NCBI GenBank assembly: GCA_002712005.1 | Contig: PASP01000006.1 | Coordinates: 58,119-111,377 of the forward strand | Reading direction: 5' to 3' | Source of the DNA: Halobacteriovoraceae bacterium | Lineage (GTDB): Bacteria > Bdellovibrionota > Bacteriovoracia > Bacteriovoracales > Bacteriovoracaceae | Length of the DNA: 53,259 bases | In this document: positions 16,728-25,166 of the stretch, in pieces | Position numbering within the stretch: the stretch's first letter is position 1 | Layout of the letters: the number at the start of each line of letters is the position of its first letter | Made by a program: the position numbers and the translations under genes | The notes under the pieces: model-generated | Seen by the model: only the letters and a program-made list of their open reading frames with translations | What the model was told of the DNA's origin: nothing | Database searches by the model: none

Positions 16728-17768
16728 CTACCCCTTAGGGGCTAGTTTTATAAAATCATGAGAACTATGCCCCACCACTTTTTCAGAACATCTCTTTTGA
16801 CAAAATTTTGGAGCGCTATCCATCTGATCCCAGCTCGCGGCCAATTCCTTCATGGCAGGACCTTCAATGATACTTTTTAAGTCGTGATGATAGAGAGAGA
16901 ATTCCTTTTTCTTTTGAATATTGAAACCATTATCCTTTGAAAAAATAGAGATCCAACAACAAGGTGTGTAGAACCCCTCTGAGGAGATATAGTGCCTTTG
17001 TGTAGTGATGCATTTGGGATGGATTTGAAATTGATTCTCTTTTTCTAAAGTGTGATTTGCCTCATCCTGATTGGATTTAGCCTTTAGGGGGACAGGATTT
17101 CGTATCCCCTCTATTTTCTTCGCTAAAGAGCCTTGAACATATTCTAAATCGGGCATTAAAGGATCATCCTCTTCCCCGTATCCATAGTAAAACAGAGAAC
17201 TCTTCACCAACTTGAACTTATTGATCGCCCATTTTTGTGCCAAGGCCTGAGCTTCTTCAATCTGATGTTGATTATATTTGAAAACAATAAATTTCCAAAA
17301 CGTTCTTACCTTTCCCGCACATGCGGCAACTGCATTTTCAATATCACCCCAAAGAGCATTTTCGCGATAGATATGATTAGTATCCTCAAGGCCATCAATA
17401 GAAAAAGAAATAATATCTTTAGGACCTAAATGGGAGACCACTTCGTCCCACCATTGCCGACTTCTGCCAGAGCCATTTGTTTCAATATAAAGAGAAGTCT
17501 CAAAAGATTTAAAATACTTTATCACTTCAATGAAGTCCCGATGATAAATGGGATCGCCGTAATTCCCACTTAAATCGATGAGTAAGTGCGAATTAAAAAT
17601 GGAAGTTGGTATTCTCTTTTTAATTAAATCCAGCGGTAAATCAACTTGCACAAAAGAGCCCGGATCAGTAACACGAGCACAGCGAGAACACTTAAGTGCA
17701 CACTTTGAAGTTAACTCAAAGTTGAGCATACGAATATCTTCATAATTATAATAATTCACAAGAGTCAT
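16728..17768 (-). CDS. Radical SAM/SPASM-type enzyme, GNYGDP sub-family
   Basis: The 346-residue protein has the radical-SAM cluster motif C-x3-C-x2-C (Cys23, Cys27, Cys30 in TSKCALKCSRC). In place of the usual GGEP strand it has LSGNYGDPIYH, with SIDGLEDTNHIYR later in the barrel. The C-terminus carries a SPASM-like set of cysteines: CITTQRHYISSEGFYTPCCW and FCQKRCSEK, likely to bind auxiliary Fe-S clusters. It would reductively cleave SAM to start radical chemistry on a peptide or sugar-like substrate. It is closely similar in layout to the enzyme at 29439-30521. It lies 27 bases downstream of the HTTM gene on the same strand, so the two are probably co-transcribed. Confidence 0.85.
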   Translation of the reverse strand: MTLVNYYNYEDIRMLNFELTSKCALKCSRCARVTDPGSFVQVDLPLDLIKKRIPTSIFNSHLLIDLSGNYGDPIYHRDFIEVIKYFKSFETSLYIETNGSGRSRQWWDEVVSHLGPKDIISFSIDGLEDTNHIYRENALWGDIENAVAACAGKVRTFWKFIVFKYNQHQIEEAQALAQKWAINKFKLVKSSLFYYGYGEEDDPLMPDLEYVQGSLAKKIEGIRNPVPLKAKSNQDEANHTLEKENQFQIHPKCITTQRHYISSEGFYTPCCWISIFSKDNGFNIQKKKEFSLYHHDLKSIIEGPAMKELAASWDQMDSAPKFCQKRCSEKVVGHSSHDFIKLAPKG

Positions 17769-17795
17769 TATAACTTAAAAAGTAGTATTTTTCTT

Positions 17796-19235
17796 TTAGT
17801 GATTCTCAATTTTCTGGAGAAGCTTACAATCCTCAGAATAGGGATAATTCTCTTTTAGAGCGCCAATATTTGGATAGTAGCATTGACGGATCTCTAAACG
17901 CTTAAAAGGTTTCTTTTTGGCCTTCGTTAACATTTGCGTAACAGCAAAACCTAAAGAAAAGAGTGAGACTTGATCTTTAAAATAAAGCTTTCTAACGGCC
18001 AATTGGGTTCTCACCCGATCCAGGGGAAAGAAGTCTGGATCTTGCACGAGGGTCATCTGTTGCGCATGATCACCAATATAGAAATTAATTTCATTATAAG
18101 GGAAGGTCTCTGGATGGGCATACATAGTGGCCGTCGAAAATGGCCAGAAGTGTTTATAGGTGTAAACAGAAGCTAGACTTCCCCCTAATACAAAAATCAA
18201 TAGAGAAAGGTGAAGAATTTGGGAGGACCTTCTCAGAGGCCATGAGCTTTCTGCCCAAGGATTGGGGGGATCCATCAAAAGTGACTTACCACGAGTAAAG
18301 ATAGGAATAAACGGAACCGACTTTTTTAAATCCCTTAGAAATTGAGTCCACGGAAAAATAAAGAAGTAGATAATTTTAAATGTACTGAAGTGAACCCCCA
18401 TAAGAGAATCAACTCCAAGATGAAACCCAAGTAATAAAAAGGTATAAAAGACTCTATACTTCTTCCAAAAAAGAGGCACAAAAGCACAGAATTGAAGCAC
18501 AAGAGTCATCACCTTTAAGATAAAGTGAAGTTCAAACTCTTGAGAAAGAGCTTTGCCCAATTCAACTTGGTTATAAATAAGCGCCATTGCGAAATCTTGA
18601 GACATAGGCCATCTCAGACCACCTAGACGCATTTTCTGTATGGCCGAACAAAGAAAGTACAGAAATACAAGAGAAGCAATCAAATTGAGTCCCCACACGG
18701 AAGACAAATGGTCCTGTTCTACTGAATGGTCTCTCTCCAAGATAGACCTATTGAGTAAACGATTGAATTTAAACTTTATCCCAAAATGGCGATCAAGACT
18801 AAGTGAATGGGAGGCATGGGTAAAAGGCAGAATACCTAAGACGACACAGACTAGTGTCGTCGAATCATAAACAGTTCCAATATTATTGGGCATACCTATG
18901 ATAAAGAGACCGCTTAAAAAGGCCAAAAAAGACATAAGGGGAAAGAGGAGCCCAAGAGCACTAAAAAGAAGGGAAACTCCAAAGAGAGTGACCATTAAAG
19001 GGCTACATAATTGCATTAGCCCATCATGGGAGATCCCCTGAAAAAAGCTAATAGGTCGCCAAAGAGTTGTGGGAATCTCAGGTAGGTAGAGATAGCGAAT
19101 AAGATAGTCATCACTAAAGTAGAGATAAATCAGAGAGCTATAGAAGAAGATACGAGCAAAGGCGATATCACGGGAATCAGGGCCATCATAAAAGAAGCTT
19201 CTATACTTGTTCTCTATGGCCTTCCCTAGCGTCAT
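17796..19235 (-). CDS. HTTM-domain (gamma-carboxylase-like) membrane protein
   Basis: From ATG 19235 the product is 479 residues. The reading frame is open further upstream but that part overlaps the divergent gene. The N-terminal part begins DIAFARIFFYSSLIYLYF and has multiple membrane helices. FQGISHDGL and GTVYDSTTLVCVVLGILPF match the HTTM fold shared with vitamin-K-dependent gamma-carboxylase. A soluble C-terminal domain of about 110 residues follows the last helix (WPFSTATMYAHPETFPYNEINFYIG onward). HTTM proteins are often encoded next to radical-SAM enzymes, as here. The reaction is not predictable. Confidence 0.75.
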   Translation of the reverse strand: MTLGKAIENKYRSFFYDGPDSRDIAFARIFFYSSLIYLYFSDDYLIRYLYLPEIPTTLWRPISFFQGISHDGLMQLCSPLMVTLFGVSLLFSALGLLFPLMSFLAFLSGLFIIGMPNNIGTVYDSTTLVCVVLGILPFTHASHSLSLDRHFGIKFKFNRLLNRSILERDHSVEQDHLSSVWGLNLIASLVFLYFLCSAIQKMRLGGLRWPMSQDFAMALIYNQVELGKALSQEFELHFILKVMTLVLQFCAFVPLFWKKYRVFYTFLLLGFHLGVDSLMGVHFSTFKIIYFFIFPWTQFLRDLKKSVPFIPIFTRGKSLLMDPPNPWAESSWPLRRSSQILHLSLLIFVLGGSLASVYTYKHFWPFSTATMYAHPETFPYNEINFYIGDHAQQMTLVQDPDFFPLDRVRTQLAVRKLYFKDQVSLFSLGFAVTQMLTKAKKKPFKRLEIRQCYYPNIGALKENYPYSEDCKLLQKIENH

Positions 19236-19289
19236 TAGCCTACCTTGTTTCTTTGGAGGTATTTGTAAATCGCAGGGTTCGTGCCTATA

Positions 19290-20540
19290 ATGAAGCCTAT
19301 GGAAAAAAAATCTAATGACACGTTTTGCATCGTGCCATTTATCCATTTATCAACGGCCCCTCTGGGCACCTTGCGACCTTGTTGTTTCTCCTCTCAGTAT
19401 AAAGTGAGTGATGAAAATAACCAACCCTTCAATCTAGGTCATCATAAACTTGCCCAAATCTGGGAGTCACCTCACTATGAGGATTTAAGAAAAGAGTTTC
19501 TTTCAGGTAAGGCCCCGAAGGCATGTGAATTTTGTTTTAAAGAAGAGTCCTTTGGAAAACGCTCCAAACGCCAGAAAGAAAATGATAAATACTCTCACTA
19601 TATTGACTCTGTTCTTGAGAACAATAAAAAGAGATTGGCTCCGAAGACCCTCGACTTAAGATTAGGCAACCTCTGCAATTTAAAGTGCCTCTCTTGCAAT
19701 CCCCTTTTTAGTTCTCCCATCGAAGCTGAAATGAAGAATCAATGGCCAGATCATTACTTTGAAAAAAGGGACTATGAAAATATCACTTATGACAACGAAT
19801 GGTTCTCTACAAAACAATTCAAAGAAAATATCAACTTATTGCTCGAAGAATTAGAATTTGTCTATGTCTCTGGTGGAGAGCCAACCATTAATCCTTCCCT
19901 CTTACATTTTCTAAAAGAGGCCGTGGATAAAAGAAAGGCCAGTAAGATCGATCTTCGCTTTAATACTAATCTCTCTCACTATAATGATGAATTCTATCAA
20001 ATCTTACCCCATTTTAAGTCCGTAGATATATCCATAAGCTTAGATGCCATCGAAAAAGATCTCTATCTTATTCGCTACCCCCTACAATTCAAAAAAGTAG
20101 AAGAAAACTTAGAGAAACTTCTTCTTCTAAGCGGCGAGATTGAAATTACATTTAACTGCACCACTTCTCTCTTAAACTTATTTTCCTTAAAAGACTTTTA
20201 TCAATGGGTAGATGGTAAGTCACAACAACATAGGCGCTATTTTCATATATCAGTTGATCTCGTTCATGAGCCCACCTATCTCAATCTTATCTACCTCCAT
20301 CCTTCACTAAGAAATCAGGCACGAGCAGAAATACAAGATATCCTCTCTCAAGTACGATTAAAGAGTGCGGCCAAGAAGGATTTAGAATCCCTATTACCTC
20401 TTATAGAGCCTAGCGAAAATAGAGAACTTCCGGAAGATTATATTCATCAATGGGGCAAACGGGCCCAATTCATGAAAACCATGAAGGATTTACGAAATAT
20501 TGACCTAGAACAGTTGGAGGCCATGAAGATATATGAGTGA
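19290..20540 (+). CDS. Twitch-domain radical SAM enzyme (first of three in tandem)
   Basis: The N-terminal region has the Cys-rich twitch arrangement (FCIVPFIHLSTAPLGTLRPCC, then ACEFCFKEE) that would bind an auxiliary Fe-S cluster. The radical-SAM motif LCNLKCLSC and YVSGGEPTINP follow. Length is about 416 residues from ATG 19290. GTG 19281 and ATG 19299 are alternative starts. It overlaps the next gene by 8 bases. Codon use matches the chromosome. The substrate is unknown; related proteins modify peptides or join sugar pathways. Confidence 0.82.
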   Translation: MKPMEKKSNDTFCIVPFIHLSTAPLGTLRPCCFSSQYKVSDENNQPFNLGHHKLAQIWESPHYEDLRKEFLSGKAPKACEFCFKEESFGKRSKRQKENDKYSHYIDSVLENNKKRLAPKTLDLRLGNLCNLKCLSCNPLFSSPIEAEMKNQWPDHYFEKRDYENITYDNEWFSTKQFKENINLLLEELEFVYVSGGEPTINPSLLHFLKEAVDKRKASKIDLRFNTNLSHYNDEFYQILPHFKSVDISISLDAIEKDLYLIRYPLQFKKVEENLEKLLLLSGEIEITFNCTTSLLNLFSLKDFYQWVDGKSQQHRRYFHISVDLVHEPTYLNLIYLHPSLRNQARAEIQDILSQVRLKSAAKKDLESLLPLIEPSENRELPEDYIHQWGKRAQFMKTMKDLRNIDLEQLEAMKIYE

Positions 20541-21804
20541 CTATCCTAGCCCCACATTCTGTGTCATGCCCTTTCTTCATCTCTCCGCAAAGACTTCTGG
20601 TGCTCTAAGATTATGTTGTGAATCGCCAAATTCCGATCTATCCCCACGAACGATGCTAGGAAAAGATAGAGTAGAAGAAATTTGGAATGGTCCCTATTAT
20701 CAGGAAGTAAGAAGAAAGATGCTCAATGGTGAGAAAATAGCCTCTTGCCAAATTTGTTATAAGAAAGAAGAAAAGGGTGTCACCTCCAGAAGAATGGAAT
20801 ATAACGAAGCTTGGAAGAACAAACTTTCCCCCTCCACTTGGGAAGAGATTACGGCGCTCAAGAATCAAGGCATTCAACCCACCCCCCCACAGTATATAGA
20901 TTTACGTCAGGGAAATATTTGTAATCTAAAATGTCGAATGTGTAATAGCATGACCAGTTCAACCTTTGCTAAAGAATGGCAGGAACTTCAGGACTCCCAT
21001 CAAACTGTCGGTTTTGATGAGGAGAATGACAATCTTAAATTCTCAAAAAGAATGCAGCCTTGGTATGAATCGGAACTTTTTTGGAAAGACCTAGAATTCT
21101 TAGCCCCTCATTTGAAAAAGATTTATCTCACCGGAGGAGAGCCCCTCTTAATCAAGAATAATTTAAAGCTACTTAAAAGAATATTGGAGCTTGGCAATAG
21201 AGATATTGAAATTTCAATTAACACCAATTTAACTGTCATAAGTGAAGAATTTCTAGAAGTCTTCTCTCAATTTAAAAAGGCCACTTTCTCCTTGAGTATA
21301 GATGGTGTGGGAAAGACAAATGACTATATTCGATACCCTTCTCAATGGAATGAGCTTGAAAGGAATATTTTCCTTGTAACGAAAACACCTATTCGCTTAG
21401 ATATCACTTATACACTCCAGGCCTATAATTTCTTTGATATTATCTCCTTCATCAAATGGGTCAATCGTCATCTTGTAGAGAGAATCGACTATATTGATTG
21501 GAATATACTCGATACCCCTTCCTTTTTGGCCCACACGATTTGGGACCGACCTAGAAGAATGAGTTACATTCAAGAGCTTGATGCCTATTTAAAGAATACG
21601 GAAAATGAACAGAATCAAAAATTCTATTATAAATTAAGAGAGAAATTTCCCCTCCTTAAGGCCCCTCAGGCCAGTCCCGATGAATGTGAACATTTTGAAC
21701 GTTACACGCAAATCTTAGATCAACACAGAGGCCATAAATTGAAAGAAGAAATCCCATCATCTCCATCATCCCTATCATCTAAGTCAAAAGAGAAAGCAGT
21801 ATGA
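20533..21804 (+). CDS. Twitch-domain radical SAM enzyme (second of three in tandem)
   Basis: This 423-residue protein shows the same order as its neighbours: FCVMPFLHLSAKTSGALRLCC (Cys10, Cys28, Cys29), SCQICYKKE (Cys72, Cys75), then IDLRQGNICNLKCRMC with Cys130, Cys134 and Cys137 as the SAM-cluster ligands, YLTGGEPLLI and SIDGVGKTNDYIRYPSQW. The C-terminus is a Ser/Pro-rich low-complexity tail. The start overlaps the preceding gene by 8 bases and its stop overlaps the next by 4 bases (ATGA). The trio is therefore translationally coupled. It is not a simple recent duplicate: the three proteins differ clearly outside the motifs. Confidence 0.82.
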   Translation: MSDYPSPTFCVMPFLHLSAKTSGALRLCCESPNSDLSPRTMLGKDRVEEIWNGPYYQEVRRKMLNGEKIASCQICYKKEEKGVTSRRMEYNEAWKNKLSPSTWEEITALKNQGIQPTPPQYIDLRQGNICNLKCRMCNSMTSSTFAKEWQELQDSHQTVGFDEENDNLKFSKRMQPWYESELFWKDLEFLAPHLKKIYLTGGEPLLIKNNLKLLKRILELGNRDIEISINTNLTVISEEFLEVFSQFKKATFSLSIDGVGKTNDYIRYPSQWNELERNIFLVTKTPIRLDITYTLQAYNFFDIISFIKWVNRHLVERIDYIDWNILDTPSFLAHTIWDRPRRMSYIQELDAYLKNTENEQNQKFYYKLREKFPLLKAPQASPDECEHFERYTQILDQHRGHKLKEEIPSSPSSLSSKSKEKAV

Positions 21805-23249
21805 GTTGGCTAAGTCGCTTCTTTCCCAAAACTCACCCCAGTCACTCCCAAAGTCCTGCTCAAGCACAGACAAAGGAAGAAACAAATCAGCAATACTTCT
21901 GTCCCCTACCGTGGATTATGATGGCCGTGAGAAATAATGGCGATATGAGAATTTGTTGTCAGGCCAATACAGCTGAATCGAGAGGACTCTATCGCAAAGA
22001 AAATGATGTGCCCTACAATGTTGAAAGAGAGCCCATGGCCCAGGCCAGAAATTCTCAGTTAGCAAAGGAATTAAGAAAGTCGATGCTTGAAGGAGAGGCC
22101 CACGAAGCCTGTATCCGCTGTGATCGCGAAGAGAAAAATGGAATACGCTCGCGTAGAATATTTGAGGTCAATAAGAGTAAGGACTACTTTAATTTTCAAA
22201 TCGCCAAGAAAATGACCAAAGAAGATGGAAGTATCGATCCCAAAGATATCCCCCTGCAATATTTAGATCTCAGGTTTGGAAATAAATGTAATATTCGCTG
22301 CCGTATGTGTGGCCCCACCGATAGCAATGCTTGGTATAACGACTTTGTTCAATTATGGAATACTCCCTATTATGAGGAAGCCATTGGTGTCGTAAAACTA
22401 GTTGAAGATGATAAAGGAAATTGGAGCCCTGAAAATGACCTCTACGATTGGGTTGATAGGGATCATTTCTGGAGTGATGTAGAAGAAAATATGGATCATC
22501 TTACCTATATTCATACTGTTGGTGGAGAGCCCATGCTCATCGAAAGGCAGTTTGACTTACTTGAAAAATGTATAGAAAAGGATATTGCGAAGAATATTGA
22601 ATTAGAATACAACTCAAATGGACCCGTTATCCCTCCGAAAGCTTGGGAATACTGGAAACACTTTAAAACAGTTAAAATTGGATTGAGTTTAGATGGTACG
22701 GGTAAATTAAATGATTATATTCGTTATCCTTCTAAATGGCATACCATCGAAAGAAATATCAAGAAACTAGAGAGCTACGAAGGAAATCTTCATTTATGGT
22801 TTACCTATACCGTTCAAGTTCTCAATGTTTTCTACCTTGATGATATTTTAAAATGGAAGATTTCTAATGAGTTTGAAAACTTTGGAGCTTCCCACAAGCA
22901 ACCCTTTATATCTGCTCACCCGCTTCACAACCCTTTACACTTCAATATTAAAATTCTTCCTCCTCCAGTGAAAAAAATCATTGAGGAGAAACTTCGTAAA
23001 GTTTATGGATGGCTCGAAGATTACTTTGAAGAGAATCAATACTCTGAAAAGAAGCAAGAGATCTATCGAATGTCTGCTAAAAATATTATTGAAGGCTATA
23101 TTAACTATATGAATGAAGAAGATCTTAGTCATGTCTTTCCAAAGTTTTGGAAAGTGACAAAGGATCTCGATAAAATTAGATCCCAATCTTTTGAAGAAAT
23201 ATTCCCTGACTACTATGAAATCTTAAGGCCCTATGTCGAATCTAAGTGA
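21801..23249 (+). CDS. Twitch-domain radical SAM enzyme (third of three in tandem)
   Basis: The 482-residue protein has an N-terminal polar lead of about 30 residues, then YFCPLPWIMMAVRNNGDMRICC (Cys34, Cys52, Cys53), ACIRCDREE (Cys104, Cys107), the radical-SAM motif Cys163/Cys167/Cys170 in NKCNIRCRMC, HTVGGEPMLIE, and SLDGTGKLNDYIRYPSKW. It is closest in layout to the twitch enzyme at 27901-29439. It overlaps the preceding gene by 4 bases and the following PLP-fold gene by 17 bases, so the four genes form one unit. Confidence 0.82.
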   Translation: MSWLSRFFPKTHPSHSQSPAQAQTKEETNQQYFCPLPWIMMAVRNNGDMRICCQANTAESRGLYRKENDVPYNVEREPMAQARNSQLAKELRKSMLEGEAHEACIRCDREEKNGIRSRRIFEVNKSKDYFNFQIAKKMTKEDGSIDPKDIPLQYLDLRFGNKCNIRCRMCGPTDSNAWYNDFVQLWNTPYYEEAIGVVKLVEDDKGNWSPENDLYDWVDRDHFWSDVEENMDHLTYIHTVGGEPMLIERQFDLLEKCIEKDIAKNIELEYNSNGPVIPPKAWEYWKHFKTVKIGLSLDGTGKLNDYIRYPSKWHTIERNIKKLESYEGNLHLWFTYTVQVLNVFYLDDILKWKISNEFENFGASHKQPFISAHPLHNPLHFNIKILPPPVKKIIEEKLRKVYGWLEDYFEENQYSEKKQEIYRMSAKNIIEGYINYMNEEDLSHVFPKFWKVTKDLDKIRSQSFEEIFPDYYEILRPYVESK

Positions 23250-24117
23250 TTATATCAACCATAAGACATTCTCTGTCTACGACTATCAGTTTCTCTTACA
23301 TTTAAAAGAGGCTCCCCTAAGTGAATGGCTCAATCACTCTCCACCCTTTGATTGCCAAGATGAATATTTAGAGAGAATTCACCATCTCATTCACCAGTGT
23401 CGATCCAATCAAGTTGAGGGCCTAGAGCGTTTTTCTCAGCGCCATCTTATCAATGGAACCACTCAAAGCTTTGACGAATGCTATTTAAGAAATTCTTCAA
23501 AACGTTTACGGATTTTCAAAGGCGAATACGCCTATCATAAGAGAGTGAATCCCGACTTCTGTTTCCTAGAAGATGCTCCCCTAGATGAGAATGACTATAT
23601 TATCATCTCTCTTCCTTTTTGCTCTACTGGAGATATCCATCCCCAGATGCATGAGATTATCACTCAAGCTGAGCAAAAGAATATTCCAGTAGAAATCGAT
23701 TGTGCTTACTTTGGAACCTGCCATTCTATAGACTTTGATCTCAGCTCTGCGGCCATCGTGGCCGTCTCCTTTTCTTTATCTAAGGGAATGGGAATGGGCG
23801 ATATTAGATCAGGAATACGCTATAGTGACTTTGATGATGACTTTCCCATAGCCCAACAAAATAATTATCGTCATACCGTAAAATTCGCTGCAAAAATGGG
23901 AATCCACATGATGAAGCGCTTTGATTTTGACTATATTCCAAAACTCTACAGAGAACACCAAGAATCTGTCTGTCATGATTTAGAAATCACTCCAACCAAA
24001 TGCATGCACTTGGCCTTAAGTACAAAAGAGAAACATCCTGAATTTATTGTAGATGATCTCTACTATCGAGTAGGTATCAGAGAAGCAGTCAAAAAGAGAA
24101 AGCAAGGTCGAATTTAG
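23233..24117 (+). CDS. Divergent, short PLP-dependent aminotransferase-fold protein
   Basis: The 294-residue protein is shorter than fold-type I aminotransferases (about 350-420) but keeps their landmarks in order. NGTTQSFDE (74-82) resembles the cofactor phosphate loop. IPVEIDCAYFGTC (151-163) carries the Asp and Tyr that contact pyridoxal, and SFSLSKGMGMGDIRSG (179-194) has Lys184 as predicted Schiff-base residue and Arg192. The small C-terminal domain appears reduced. It is embedded in the radical-SAM operon, overlapping the upstream gene by 17 bases and the downstream GT2 gene by 1 base. It could make an amino sugar or amino-acid building block. Assignment by motif reading only. Confidence 0.6.
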   Translation: MSNLSDYINHKTFSVYDYQFLLHLKEAPLSEWLNHSPPFDCQDEYLERIHHLIHQCRSNQVEGLERFSQRHLINGTTQSFDECYLRNSSKRLRIFKGEYAYHKRVNPDFCFLEDAPLDENDYIIISLPFCSTGDIHPQMHEIITQAEQKNIPVEIDCAYFGTCHSIDFDLSSAAIVAVSFSLSKGMGMGDIRSGIRYSDFDDDFPIAQQNNYRHTVKFAAKMGIHMMKRFDFDYIPKLYREHQESVCHDLEITPTKCMHLALSTKEKHPEFIVDDLYYRVGIREAVKKRKQGRI

Positions 24118-25166
24118 TGAGTCGATCCCTCTCTTTCATTACTCCCCATTTTAATCAATTTCGCCATCTCAAAGAGCTAGGAGAACTTTTTCTACACTGG
24201 GACCAGAACCGATCAGTATCTTCTGATATTTCAAGTCAGCTGGAATGGGAATGGATCATTATCGATGACTTCAGCGAAAATCAAAATGAACTCCAATCAT
24301 TAGTTAAATCTTGGAATCATCCTCAAATCCAGCTTGTGCTCTTATCTCAAAATAGTGGGCCCTCTCATGCAAGAAATAAAGGCATCACTTGTGCTCGAGG
24401 AAGAGAACTTATATTTGTAGATGCCGATATAGAAGTCAATCTGGATAAGGTCATTGAAAAAGAAATTCAATCGCCCTTCTGTGCAGGACTTCATTCTCCC
24501 TCGCAGGGAAGCTTCTTTACTCGCTATAAGAATGATTATATGAACGCCATCTTTCATCCCTTCACAGATGAAGGTGGCGCCTTAGAGTGCTCCTTTATTT
24601 ATGGAGCTTTATGTGGATGGCCAAAAGATCTGGCCTATAAATGGCCTCAAGACTTAAGAATTGGTGAGGACACATTCTTAGCTGGCGAGATCTTAAGAAG
24701 TGGGCAAACCATCCAATTTAGAGACGACCTCTTACTTACCCACAAGAAGTCTTATCGCTTTCTCGGACTCCTTAGAAATGACTTCAGAGTTCCTTTCTAC
24801 TTTGCCAAGGCCTATAAATTCCGATTAAAAAATAAAGGGCAAATGAAGGCCTCCTTCTCCCATACGAATAAATATCAGCTCTACTATATTTTATTCAGTG
24901 GTGTTTTTCTTATTGGACTCATCTATTCTTTAGTTTCTCTATTAATCAGAAGTCATATTCAAGAGCAATACTTGAGCTCACTTTTGGCGGCAAGTATTCT
25001 TCTATGGTTTAAGTTTAATATTCCCCTCTTTAAGAGATTATTGATCAATCAAAGACCTTTAGGGGCTTTGGGACGTGTAGGCCTTACATTAATTGACCAA
25101 TGGATCATGGGCTTTTGTATTCTATTTGGACTCACCTATTTCTTTCTTTTTGAAAAAGCAAAATAA
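24117..25166 (+). CDS. GT2-family glycosyltransferase with C-terminal membrane helices
   Basis: This 349-residue GT-A fold protein starts at GTG 24117, overlapping the previous stop by one base. Motifs are WIIIDDFSENQ (nucleotide-binding Asp pair), NSGPSHARNKGITCARG and LIFVDADIE (DxD metal site). The C-terminal about 100 residues hold two to three membrane segments (YILFSGVFLIGLIYSLVSLL and MGFCILFGLTYFFLF), anchoring the enzyme at the inner membrane, where it would add a sugar to a lipid-linked or membrane acceptor. Its last 45 bases overlap the convergent gene. Confidence 0.8.
   Translation: MSRSLSFITPHFNQFRHLKELGELFLHWDQNRSVSSDISSQLEWEWIIIDDFSENQNELQSLVKSWNHPQIQLVLLSQNSGPSHARNKGITCARGRELIFVDADIEVNLDKVIEKEIQSPFCAGLHSPSQGSFFTRYKNDYMNAIFHPFTDEGGALECSFIYGALCGWPKDLAYKWPQDLRIGEDTFLAGEILRSGQTIQFRDDLLLTHKKSYRFLGLLRNDFRVPFYFAKAYKFRLKNKGQMKASFSHTNKYQLYYILFSGVFLIGLIYSLVSLLIRSHIQEQYLSSLLAASILLWFKFNIPLFKRLLINQRPLGALGRVGLTLIDQWIMGFCILFGLTYFFLFEKAK

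Noticed and set aside
19236-19346. Extended N-terminus of the HTTM gene
   Set aside because: The extra 37 codons overlap the start of the divergent radical-SAM gene and are basic and non-conserved in character; ATG 19235 starts directly before the HTTM domain.
21745-21795. Ser/Pro-rich repeated triplets at the end of the second twitch gene
   Set aside because: The short CCATCATC-like repetition encodes a low-complexity tail and is more likely a slippage product than a separate element.
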